The notes under the pieces: generated by a model
The model's database searches: none
The model's input: the letters and a program-made list of their open reading frames with translations, nothing else
Told to the model about the DNA's origin: nothing
NCBI GenBank assembly: GCA_914767715.1
Contig: OU612069.1
Location: forward strand, 24,487,387-24,551,386
Length of the DNA stretch: 64,000 nt
Reading direction: 5' to 3'
From: Membranipora membranacea
Lineage: Eukaryota; Bryozoa; Gymnolaemata; Cheilostomatida; Membraniporidae
In this document: in pieces, positions 34,378-43,862 of the stretch
How positions within the stretch are numbered: position 1 is the stretch's first letter
Layout: the number at the start of each line of letters is the position of its first letter
Translations under genes and position numbers: made by a program

Positions 34378-34664
34378 TCAGTTTGTGTGATCTAAGGCGG
34401 AAGGGAGGGATGTGAGAGAGGGAGGGATGGGAGGGGAAGGATGCAAGTGGGAGGGATGGGAGGGGGAGAGACTCTTCCACCTGCCTCTCCAGTAGATTTA
34501 TCCCTTTCACTTCCACATTCATTTTTATTTCTTTCTTCTGATGATGACTGAAAACAATTAATTTTAGAATTGGAATTCAACAACATGATAGTGTATCTTA
34601 TATCAAATTGCATGTTTGGTTTGATGCTTTTGTTCTCTTTGATGCACTGTGGGCTTACAATAAA
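34378..34664 (+). other. Possible 3-prime untranslated region with GGGAGGGA repeat
   Basis: Purine-rich tandem text (gggagggatggg, about 34400-34470) followed by ordinary sequence and the poly(A) signal AATAAA at 34659-34664 in acaataaaatgac. The minus-strand frames here (Ser/Pro/Leu-rich) are shadows of the purine repeat. Confidence 0.4.
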
Positions 34665-34849
34665 ATGACAGAGTCATGAACAAAGCCCTTGTGCTTCTGT
34701 GTAGGGTTCTCGCTGTTATAATAAACTAAGCAATGATGATGAATCTATCTAACTACTTGTGCTACACGATGAAAGAGTTCTTAGCAAAGACTGAACTTAA
34801 GTGCTTACTTACCTAACTAAGCTAATGCTACAAAGAACCTCTATTAAGG

Positions 34850-35093
34850 CGCCCGTTGCTATTACCCACAACCCAGAAGGCTGCGAAGCCCAGGTAAACC
34901 AATGAAAGCAATGCGAGCAGGAGGTGGGACTGGATTTGCGGATTTATCCAAACCGTGAGTATTTACACGTGACACGTTTAAACAACTGAGATTGAGAGAT
35001 AGTTACAAACACACAGCGCTACATTGAACCAAGGCTGTGTCATTCAAGTGCTTCCTCCCTCAGAGGACAGAGACCCTCGGAGTATATGCGTTG
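34850..35093 (+). promoter_or_regulatory. CpG-containing candidate promoter and 5-prime leader
   Basis: This stretch has more CpG than its surroundings (ggcgcccg, ctgcgaag, caatgcgagc), a CCAAT-like aaaccaatg at about 34898, and precedes the ATG at 35094. Other readings are possible: a donor-like aaaccgtgagt lies at about 34965 and a short upstream ATG frame at 35085. Function inferred from position only. Confidence 0.25.
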
Positions 35094-35525
35094 ATGTTCA
35101 GCAACACACTGGTCAGTCAATTTTATTTCTTGCACTATGTGAATCGAAGGACGCTGTGACTGTAAGCTGACATTGTGAACCTTTTTTTTTCTGTAAGCTG
35201 TGTTACTAATCTATTCAAATTAGACCTGTGCTTCATGACTAAGCATTGTCACCTTTTTTCTTCACAGGGTCCCTACAACAAAAGGAGGTCGGAGGACTGT
35301 GTCCGTGCAACACATACGAACACCGGATTACCAGCTAACAAAGTGCCGGACAATATCATCGAGAAAGCCCACTTTGATATTGATGAGGCGGACTGGGGGA
35401 CATCTCACCACAGCCGAAAAGACAGCCAGAGAGAATACTTGCCTCTCGGTGACCATCTGACCGACCTCTACCGGGAGTTCAATAGGTCACTGACAGAGGC
35501 TGAGATGGCACCCAGCACCAACTGA
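35094..35525 (+). CDS. Candidate compact two-exon gene, unknown protein
   Basis: Exon 1 (35094-35111) would encode MFSNTL, donor gtcagt; exon 2 (35268-35525) starts after a strong acceptor (ttttttcttcacag) in the same phase. Exon 2 encodes 85 residues: GPYNKRRSEDCVRATHTNTG, LPANKVPDNIIEKAHFDIDE, ADWGTSHHSRKDSQREYLPL, GDHLTDLYREFNRSLTEAEM, then APSTN and TGA. The terminal exon looks genuine: balanced composition, a long frame in GC-rich DNA and AATAAA 176 bp after the stop. Exon 1 is a guess; the real upstream exon could be elsewhere. The protein is hydrophilic, with an amphipathic stretch LTDLYREFNRSLTEAE and no signal peptide. I do not recognise a family, and no copy exists elsewhere in the window. 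Confidence 0.45.
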
Positions 35526-35700
35526 TTTTCCAACCTGCTGAGTACAGAATACAATACAACTCACAAGCCAAGAAACAAGTTGGAAGTTGATCCCTATGAT
35601 AACCAAGTTTAGCCAGCTGTTGTGCATAATCTGCTCTATGTCAATGAATTGATTCCGTGATTCACTCACGACTTTTGAGTACTGTCATTAGAAAAATGTT

Positions 35701-35706
35701 AATAAA
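35701..35706 (+). terminator. Poly(A) signal AATAAA
   Basis: AATAAA in gttaataaactttta, 176 bp after the stop of the exon at 35268-35525, followed by a T-rich stretch (tgttctcttt), a usual arrangement for animal cleavage sites. Confidence 0.5.
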
Positions 35707-35818
35707 CTTTTATTAATGTTCTCTTTTCTAATGAAACATCTATTAAACATCGTAATCCTATAATTTCATTGCAGGTGTGACAAATGCATGAAATATTAGG
35801 TTAATACATATCCCACAG

Positions 35819-36037
35819 AGACGAAGACCAACAACTGTGAAGTGCACACCACCTGCTGATGACGAGAGTGAGAACTGTAAGACTGTCGTAACATTTGACC
35901 TGCAACCGATCTTACAGTTCCCACGCGTCAAAGTGGCAAAACAAGCCTTCTACAAATTGAGTTTTAGTTTCTGCTTTATGTTCAATAATTGCCCTTATTA
36001 TGATAGCCATGTCACCATGGACTATTTAAATCAGTAA
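35819..36037 (+). pseudogene. DDE-like family exon (VTFDLQ block)
   Basis: After acceptor tatcccacag the frame reads RRRPTTVKCTPPADDESENC, KTVVTFDLQPILQFPRVKVA, KQAFYKLSFSFCFMFNNC and runs to a stop at 36035-36037. The block V(V/T)TFDLQ..L..P then FYK matches the point in the invertebrate DDE-like family where the catalytic core begins, parallel to TYDLENVFSLLQTNISSVFY at 11622. It is the longest unbroken piece of this block in the window, but only one exon of the expected protein is present; after FYK the usual L.VYN.T sequence is distorted. Probably a fragment. Confidence 0.5.
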
Positions 36038-36506
36038 AAGTAATGTCATTATCTATCTATCAATTTTATATTCAATATTTCTATTTTATCATCATTTTTG
36101 CAACATATTATTCTTGTGTTTCTTAAAACCTTTTCATTGTAACCGTGTTCTAAATCTATTCTTGATATTATTATGATAATAGAGATAATTTATACCCCAA
36201 CAGAGAAAAAAAAAATATTTGGAAAGAGTGGCAGTTTGATCTTGCCTATTTAAGGAAGAGTTGCAATTGAAACAATTCTAGCCATGAAGTTTTGCCTAGG
36301 TCATAATAAACAAGAAGAACAAATGTTTGCATAGATAATAATTATAGTCTTTCTATATTATTATTCATAGATAAAAGCACAAATTTAAGCTCGATTGAGA
36401 CCTTCAAAGTCCTCTTATTGTTGCGATGTTCTCTCTCACTCACTGTCTTAAATTGCAACAGGTTCAAATAAAAACGAAAATTTCTTTCTGAAAGTGTGAA
36501 GAGACA
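36038..36506. repeat. Intronic repeat leading into module C
   Basis: 36195-36330 matches 7325-7470 and 29990-30150 (gaaaaagagtggcagttt, gccatgaagttttg). 36380-36500 matches 7615-7730 (gagaccttcaaagtcctctta). No independent gene. Confidence 0.45.
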
Positions 36507-36721
36507 ATGCCACAACCACAACAACCGACTCAAATACCATCATCCATACCACCACCGACAATAGCACTGCCCACCATACCGCCACTGAAAATAGGACCAC
36601 CACCCATTACACCATCCACAAAACCACCACCGATAATAGTACCACCCCCATATCGCCTCCGCTTGATGAACCAATGTGTATCACAATCATGGACCGACCA
36701 ATTATTCCTCAAGTGGTCATG
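36507..36721 (+). pseudogene. Module C exon, copy near 36.6 kb
   Basis: Starts at the conserved ATG: MPQPQQPTQIPSSIPPPTIA, LPTIPPLKIGPPPITPSTKP, PPIIVPPPY; a one-base shift then puts LDEPMCITIMDRPIIPQVVM into the next frame. Donor gttagg. A very regular Pro-Pro-x-Ile repeat of 5-7 residues. Only one frameshift is visible, so it is one of the better C copies. Confidence 0.55.
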
Positions 36722-37033
36722 GTTAGGTTTTTTGTGCTATATAACTATAAATTGTAACATGTTAAATAATAGCCCTAATAACCTTGGTTCTGTCATATCA
36801 AGCTCATGCCCAAGCTCGTTAACATAAAAGCTTTTATTATTTACTATAACACCAAAGATAGTTCGTTCACAGGATTAAAAATATGAAATATATTTACATT
36901 GTTATACAGTTTATTCTACTTATGTAACACGCTTACTAAATTGCCATGTATAAGTTTGTATGGGGTTTATTTGTAGTTCGGATTGATGCCTCAAAAAATT
37001 CAGTTTCAATATCGCCGATCAGTTCTATTTTAT

Positions 37034-37403
37034 CCGAGCCAGCTCATCAGTCCATCTAGAAAACGGAAGTGAGACAGGATCGCATATCTCCGTCACACCA
37101 CTGCATTAGTCAAGAACAGCTTGCCCTCCAAATACAGAATAAGCTCGATCAAACTTAATCTCAATTGATACCTTCAAAGTCATCTTGGTATTGTGATGTA
37201 TCCACTTGTCGCTTTCATTCAGCCTCCAACCATACCGCCTCCAACCACTCAGCCTCCAACCATGCAGCCTCAAACCATACCATGTCATACCATATCATTT
37301 AGACTTAGACCAGTGAGCCTCAGACTATTCAGCCTCACACCCTCTCGGTACCACTTGAGGAACCGATCTTACTATCGATGAACCAATCCCTCAAGTGGTC
37401 TTG
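37034..37403 (+). pseudogene. Truncated A joined to module C
   Basis: Module A DNA (agccagctcatcagtccatctag) breaks off in the VKNS region at about 37115 and continues as module C flank and repeat: SPPTIQPPTMQPQTIP-type reading (37212-37290), then a stop and the degenerate end DEPIPQVVL at donor gtaggt. It repeats the A-to-C order. Confidence 0.45.
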
Positions 37404-37854
37404 GTAGGTTTTTTTTGCTATGTTACTTCAACTTGTAATTTATTTTAAATCCTTTCCGAATAACCTGGTTACATATCATTCTCCTCATTTCTTCTCACAA
37501 GCTCATGCCACAGTTCTAAAACTAAAAAAAAGCCTTTATGTTTTACAATCACACCGAAGATAACATGATGAACCACATTATACAGTTTTTATTGTTATAC
37601 AGTTCCACTTATGTAACACCCTTATTTAAATGCCATGTATGAATTTGTAACTTTTTTATTTGTGAAAATATTCTCCCAAAAGTTTTCTAATTTGAGTTGT
37701 TTATTATTCCGCCCGTAGAATATGTTAAACAATCCTGGTCTTGCTTTATTTTTTAGTTCATTGAATCTCTTCCCAAGCGCTTATTTTGCACGATGGTAGT
37801 GTCACTAGTGATATTTTCCATGTTTTGCAGTATTAATGTTTCTTGTGTTGATAG

Positions 37855-37951
37855 CCGTATGCGGGCCAGGTGGCGATGCTCAAGGACAGCGAGCATGACC
37901 GACTGATGGATCGGTGGAGAGTGGAGAACACCAACTCCCACAACACCTCAG
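37855..37951 (+). pseudogene. Module B exon, shortened
   Basis: Acceptor ttgatag; the start is the best match to the ancestral opening: PYAGQVAMLKDSEHDRLMDR. The acidic middle (LRDIESSDEEIE) is deleted and the end is shifted (caacacctcag). The donor is ggaaggt rather than gtaggt. Confidence 0.5.
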
Positions 37952-38288
37952 GAAGGTTTTTAGTTTTCCTTTATATCTTAGGCACAAACCACCATTTCCA
38001 GGGCATAAGTAGTGGCTGCAGTGTGAGTAAGCTTGTTTGAGGTAACTCACTAGTGTAGGTGAGATATTATTTGGGCTGAAACATTACTTTGCGAGCTTCA
38101 ATAATCCAGGGAGGACAAGAAAAACTTTTACGCAGAAAAACCTCAGCCATGTTATTATTCTGAAGCCCTCAATTTCGATAAAACATTTGGTGTTTTTTAA
38201 AATTCAATAAAGGCTTGATAAAGAATAGCTATAGACATTAAATTGCAAAAATTATAAAAATTTTCGGATTTACTTTTTATACATGTAG

Positions 38289-38627
38289 GTCCTAAGAGGA
38301 TTTAGCCGGACAAGAAGTTTGGCAGACAGAGTCAGTGGAATGACACCTGATGTACCCGGAATGTAGTATAACCCGCAAAAACCTAGCCAAGCTCTCAATT
38401 CAAGTCAGCAGGCCAGCCGGGCTCCCAGGCAACCTTCAAGCAGGTTACTCTCAGCAAACAGTTATTCAAAGCGACTGACCCGAATGAAAACAATTAATTT
38501 ATAGCATAATTTAAACCAAATACTATACCTGGAATGCAGTATAAAGCTCTATGGTGACCTAGCAAAGACGGCGATCAAATTGACAGGCAAGCTGGTATCC
38601 AGTCAAACTCTCAGTCAATCACTCTAA
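38289..38627 (+). pseudogene. Module D/E last exon, best reading frame
   Basis: After acceptor acatgtag: VLRGFSRTRSLADRVSGM, TPDVPGM, one TAG (in place of Gln or Trp), then YNPQKPSQALNSSQQASRAP, RQPSSRLLSANSYSKRLTRM in the same frame. This copy therefore fixes the ancestral frame of the D half. The E half (GMQYKALW-like) is shifted and ends near TLSQSL plus TAA at 38625-38627. Composition Pro/Gln/Ser with basic residues. Confidence 0.55.
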
Positions 38628-38928
38628 ACATAACTCGCTAAAATGATGAGCGGTATAATACAGTTCTTATTGTTATACAGTTCCACTTATTTAGTACCCG
38701 TATTAAAATGCCATACATGAATTTATCTTTGAATTAGTGAAACTCACTGTTTCCAATTTCTTCAGCGGGAGCTGTCCATTATTCTGCCGGTTGAATTTGT
38801 TAAAAAATGGTCATGTTATAAATTATGTCTATTTAGACTCTTCCCATCTACTTATTGTACACTCATGGTATTGTCACTTCTCTTATTGTTCATGTATTTG
38901 AATATTTATGTTTTTTGTGTGTTGATAG

Positions 38929-39174
38929 CTCTATGCGGGGTGAATGGCGACTATCGAAGACAGGGAGCATGATCGAGAGATGGATCGGCGCCGAGAGGAA
39001 AAGATGCTAAGAGATATTGAGAGCAGCGATGAGGAAATGGAGCAAGAAAAAGAGCCAACTTCAACTACACCTTTACTCTATAGGCAGTCCGGCTTAACTG
39101 TCCACAAAGTTGTTGAACCAAAACACTGTCAAACTCTTTTTGAGAAAAAAAACTGCTACTCAGTGTTAAACTAA
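38929..39174 (+). pseudogene. Module B variant with alternative tail, copy 2
   Basis: Nearly identical to 26469-26708, but open from an ATG at 38944: MATIEDREHDREMDRRREEK, MLRDIESSDEEMEQEKEPTS, TTPLLYRQSGLTVHKVVEPK, then HCQTLFEKKNCYSVLN and TAA 39172-39174. The 76-codon frame has no internal stop, and an AATAAA follows at 39283-39288. It could be a translatable short product, or the 3-prime exon of a transcript starting upstream; a TGA separates it from the conserved LYAG opening. Confidence 0.5.
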
Positions 39175-40071
39175 AAGATTCTTTTTTTTTTTCGGCAAAG
39201 CTTTACCGATTTTCTTTTGAGCTTTTTTGTTGATCCCACCGTATTATTAAATGGAAGGCTTGTCTTACATTCTTGCAGCTGAAATAAAAACCATTTATCA
39301 TCCAGTCATCGCTTCTCTAAATAAAATGACCCTCAACTCTCGACTTTAGAATATATGCTTTAGCTTCTAAAGAGCTTCCCCCATAAGTCATGCAGTTTGG
39401 ACCTCATAGTGCAATGTGTATTGTACTGCACCAGGCTGGATTGTTGACTGCAGCCCTGATTGATTTTGTGTCAATTAGATTTCTGATATTTTGAATTTGA
39501 CAGTGATGGAGGGAAGCGAATGGCCTCGAAGTAGCAGCACTGCAATTCTGTCTATACCGCTATACTACTAATAGTAGGTAAGAAGGTGTGGCTCTGTTGT
39601 GTTTTAAATCTAGCCGCAAGATTTCTAGTTTTAATGACGATTCAGGTATGTATATCGCCTCCTTACAAAGGGCAAATAGTTTCCTGCTTTTCTTTAAAAT
39701 TTTGCTGAATTACATTCAAAAAATGTTTGTTGAGTTTGTTTGAGTTGAGTTGTGAATTGTTAGCCTATTATCTGTGATGTTGAATGTGTTAATAGCTTCC
39801 CATTAAAGTGAAAACACTCTCAGTATTGTCACATTAGAGAGTAGATAGTTTCTGACGATCACATATGACAAGTGTATTTACATCGTCTCTTCATCATTTA
39901 TTGGGCTATTTGTTGCATTCTTAGAATGTAATCTCTATTGAATCGTATTAGTTCAACATTTCTAATTGTTGCTTTCACAGTGTCATTCGTCTAGCTCTGA
40001 TTGATGCCTCAAACCATTCATTTCAACACTGCTTAATTAAGTGTTTGATCTCAACTTTGCTATTTTATCAG

Positions 40072-40448
40072 AGCCAGCTCCCGTCGACCTACACCGGTCC
40101 ATCTAGCAAACGGGAGCAAGATAGGATTGCGGATCTCAGTGACGCCTCTACATTCAGTGAAGAATAGCCCCAGAGGCTCTCCTGTCATAATATATATTCA
40201 ACAAGATGCTCTACAATCAGGGCAGTTCGGACTCAAAATCGTCCGCCCTAAGAAAGAGCCAATAAGTTACGAGTACAAGCAGGGACTCTGGGACATACCT
40301 ACCAGATCATGGCCTGACCATACTGCCTCAGATCATCTCGCTACCCACCATCTCTCAGCCCTCCATCTAGCCACCCATCATACCACCACAACTTTTGGAA
40401 CCAATGGACTTGACCATTGATGAACCAATAATACCTCAAGTGGCCATG
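40072..40448 (+). pseudogene. Fused A+C exon, copy 2
   Basis: The partner of 27589-27949. The A half is open (RISVTPLHSVKNSPRGSPVI, QSGQFGLKIVRPKKEP), followed by SYEYKQGLWDIP. An insertion tctgggacatacctac relative to copy 1, which restores the WDIP motif seen at 41063, shifts the Pro/Thr part out of frame; the C end (EEPMDLTIDEPI, then IPQVAM) is kept as DNA with donor gtaagg. Confidence 0.55.
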
Positions 40449-40842
40449 GTAAGGTTTTTGTGCTTCATTAATATACTTGTAACATGTTGAATATTAGCCT
40501 GAGTAACCTGGTTAAGTTTCTATCTTACGAAGCTACTCAGTATTTTTCATGTCAAACTCATGCCCAAGGTCTAAAACTGAAAAGTGCTTTTATATTTTAC
40601 ATTCACACCCAAGATTACTCGCTAACATGATGAATGCTATAATACAGTTTTTATTGTGATACAGTTTATTCCACTCATTTAACTTCCTTATTAAATTGCC
40701 ATGTATAAGTTAAGTTTTCATAAGATTTGTTAAACAAGCCTGGACATTAATTATTGATAGTCAATTGAGGCTTTCCCCATGCACTTATTGTGTACTCATG
40801 GTATTGTATCAAGTATTCAAATTTACATTCCGCTTTTATCAG

Positions 40843-41032
40843 GTCAAGCACCCGTCAGCATACACCAGTCCATCTAGAAAATCGGAACAAGACAGGATCG
40901 CGGATCTCAGTGAAGCCTCTACATTCAGTTAAGAATAGCCCCAGAGGCTCTCCTGTCACAATATCTACTCAACAAGACGCTCTACGATCAGGGCAATTGG
41001 CCCTCAAAATCGTCCGCCCTAAGAAAGAGTCA
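40843..41032 (+). pseudogene. Module A exon with a fully open frame
   Basis: The cleanest A module: acceptor ttttatcag, phase 2 entry, SSTRQHTPVHLENRNKTGSR, ISVKPLHSVKNSPRGSPVTI, STQQDALRSGQLALKIVRPK, KES, then YKYKQGFWNIPPGT and TGA at 41081-41083. A gtaaat donor-like site is at 41033. Basic (many Arg/Lys), no Cys, no signal or membrane segment. Its neighbours (C at 41286, B at 42020) are in the expected order, so it could be part of a transcript, but the C donor is broken. Family unknown. Confidence 0.5.
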
Positions 41033-41285
41033 GTAAATTACAAGTACAAACAGGGATTTTGGAACATACCCCCTGGTACATGATCATGGCCTGATATAAT
41101 ATCTTACTCAGTTTGGAGTTGCCCACCTCACCTTTACAGAGTAGAAACTACAAATACAGAATTATCTTGAACAAACTTGATCTCTATTAAGATCTTCAAA
41201 GTCCGCCTTATAGTGTGATGTCTCCTCTGTTCACTCACAATATCATATTACGAGAGATTCAACTTTCTTCAAGTGTAAATAAGCA

Positions 41286-41558
41286 ATGCCACCTCAAATA
41301 CCAACTCGAATACCAGATACAAATACACCCACCATTACACCCACCACCATACCACTAACAATAGCCCAACTTGCAATATCACCATCCATACAAACACCCA
41401 CTGTAAGACCACCCAGCATAGAGACACCAACCATTCTGCCTCAGACCATCTCTCTACCAACAATCTCTCAACCCTCAATCTCGCCACCGACCATACCATC
41501 ACAACTTGAGGAACCAATGAATTTGACCATCGTTAAACCAATTATCAAGCGGTCATGA
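41286..41558 (+). pseudogene. Module C exon, longest open copy
   Basis: From the conserved ATG a 90-codon frame reads MPPQIPTRIPDTNTPTITPT, TIPLTIAQLAISPSIQTPTV, RPPSIETPTILPQTISLPTI, SQPSISPPTIPSQLEEPMNL, TIVKPIIKRS. The end has lost a few bases (IIKRS for IIPQVVM) and the donor has become ataagg, so normal splicing to module B would fail and the frame ends at TGA. The repeat unit is Pro-Thr/Ser-Ile with spacers. Low complexity; function unknown. Confidence 0.55.
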
Positions 41559-42019
41559 TAAGGTTTTTGTGCTTTGTTACTATAACTTGTCACACGTCAA
41601 ATATTAGGCCGAATAACCTGGTTATGTTTCTGTCTTACAAAGCTGCTCAGTATTCGTCATGTCAAGCTCATACTGAAAAGTGCTTTAATATTTTACAATC
41701 ACACCCAAGATTACTCGCTAACATGATGAATGCTATAGTACAGTTTTTATTGTTATACAGTTTATTCCACTTATTAAACTCCCTAATTAAAATTCCATAT
41801 ATAAGTTTGTATTTTCTCATTTGTCAAAAGATTTTCTCAAAAATTATCTATTGGGAGTTGTCCGTTATTCTGCCGGTTATTTTTTTTAACAATCATGGAC
41901 ATGATTTATTTGATAGTCTATTTGAGGTTCTTACCATGCGCTTATTGTACACTCATGTTTTTGTCACTTGTGATAGTCTCTTTGTTTTTAAGTATTTATG
42001 TTTTTTTTTGTGTTGATAG

Positions 42020-42158
42020 CCATACGTAGGGTGGGTGGCAACTCTCGAAGACTGAGAGTACGATCAAGAGATGGATCGGAGGATGGATAGAGAATACGCT
42101 CAGAGACATTGAAAGCAGAGACGAGGAAATAGAGCCAGAGAAACCAGCTACAACTCGA
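42020..42158 (+). pseudogene. Module B exon, copy near 42.1 kb
   Basis: Acceptor ttgatag; PYVGWVATLED, TGA, EYDQEMDRRMDRE, then shifted text with RDEEIEPEKPATT. The opening PYxGWVATLED in phase 0 directly after the acceptor defines the ancestral exon start. The donor is lost (actcgagtagat). Confidence 0.5.
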
Positions 42159-42551
42159 GTAGATTTATATCTTTTGTTATGCTCTTAGGCATAACCACCA
42201 CCTCCCACTTCTTGTCAGGTTAATGCCTTGCTACCATAAGGGATTATGTGTTAGCTACAGTCTGAATTGATTTGTTTGAGGTAACACATTTTAGGCTTTC
42301 ACTTTTTCCGGAAGGACAAGTACATTTTTGACCCCACAAAACATCAGGTTCTCTGCCACCATGCAAACAAACAAGCCACTGTTAAGCATATATCAATATA
42401 AATATGTGTTGCTCTCATTAAGAGTTTCTCCCCCTCTTTCATTCTGTTTTGTCACATATGTAATGAGTATTTGAAGGTCATGATGCGTCATACCAATCAG
42501 TTTCAGGATCGCTTAATCAAGTATTCGATTACAACATTACTTTTTTATCAG

Positions 42552-42711
42552 GGCCAGATCCCGACAGCATACACCAGTCCATTTAGAAAATCGGAGCAAG
42601 ACAAGAGACAGGGGACAACCTATGAGATAGCCACGTTACTATTACGGTCTCACAAGACTCTCTTCAAACTGGTTAGTTGGAGCTCAAGATAATACACCCT
42701 ACAAGTAACCA
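42552..42711 (+). pseudogene. Module A exon, diverged and deleted
   Basis: The partner of 28474-28661. The ISVTPLHS core is replaced by acagggg acaacctatg-type sequence after a deletion, so little protein remains; the flanks (ttttttatcag and the ca|gtaagt end) identify it. Confidence 0.4.
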
Positions 42712-43862
42712 GTAAGTTAAAGTAAAATCAGCAATTTCGGGATACACCCAATGGTACAAGATGACAGCATGAATGTTGCCTCGGAATGGAGTTGCCCCCT
42801 TCGCTCAACAAGTTTTTTCCCCTTAAACTCAACCATCATATCAGCCTTTTGGGCACAAACTTGTTTTCTATCTTTTTTTGTTTTAAAGATGTACTTAAAA
42901 ACTTTAAAAAAACCTGGGCGATTTCTCAAAGCACATCGATCAGCATCTAAGAGACAGAATATTTTTGAGAATATTTTACGAGGACTACGAAGGATTTATA
43001 AATTTGGATCCTTTATCAGGAATTGTATTTGCTCTCCATAACATTATACAGGACTTGATGGACAGGACATCAGTGTCTAACAGCCGTTTGTCCGAGTCTA
43101 TGTGTGAGAATTCACTAAGTCAGTGATAATCCTTCAATTCTTATGATCCTGGTCTTGTACTTCTTGATCAACCGAGTTTATTTGGCAATATGAAAATGCT
43201 TTTGACCAAACGAGGACATAATCTTAATACTTTATTCAGGTTCAGCACTTTAGGAAAGTTCATCACATGATCGATTGAGAGACAGAAACAGCTCCAATCC
43301 AGCTCCTTTCTTAGGTGACCCCGAATGAGGACAAGAACTTGCACTGAACCAGCATTTCTAGACAAAGGTGCAATCTACTTCTGGAATGAAAACATACCTT
43401 TGAACTATACCTTAGGGCGTCGGTGATAATGGTATATTTTATAATACAACTAATGTTTTCATCATCAATCAACCCTGAACTGTATTTCTTTTTATCATTC
43501 TAAAATATTAAATTTAAACACTCTCAAACCAGAGTGAGAAAACTTAGTTTTCTTCAATGAACACATTTTTATGAATTCATCTTTGTGTCCTATTCAATAT
43601 ACTTTGAATTGGACGTCCTAGCATATCCTTCAACAGTTTATGTCAACAACACAAGTTTTGAGTCATAAATCCTTCCTGGTCATTTGATTGACCATGAAAA
43701 AGAAGACATATGTGATCGATGAGGTTTTAGTTTGACATATCGCCGGCCAAGCTGCAATCGATGCTCTGCGTCGTAAAAATGATAATATGTTTCTTAATTT
43801 TGTTTCCTTGAATTATTTGCAGGTTCTACTAGTCTCCTACCAACATATCCAAATCTTTCTAG

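Noticed and set aside
34175-34613. Minus-strand Ser/Pro/Leu frames near 34.4 kb
   Set aside because: Shadow of the GGGAGGGA purine repeat.
41555-42016. 153-codon frame downstream of module C
   Set aside because: It is intron sequence shared with other copies (same text as 17980-18250), where stops are simply rare; the real module B exon starts after it.
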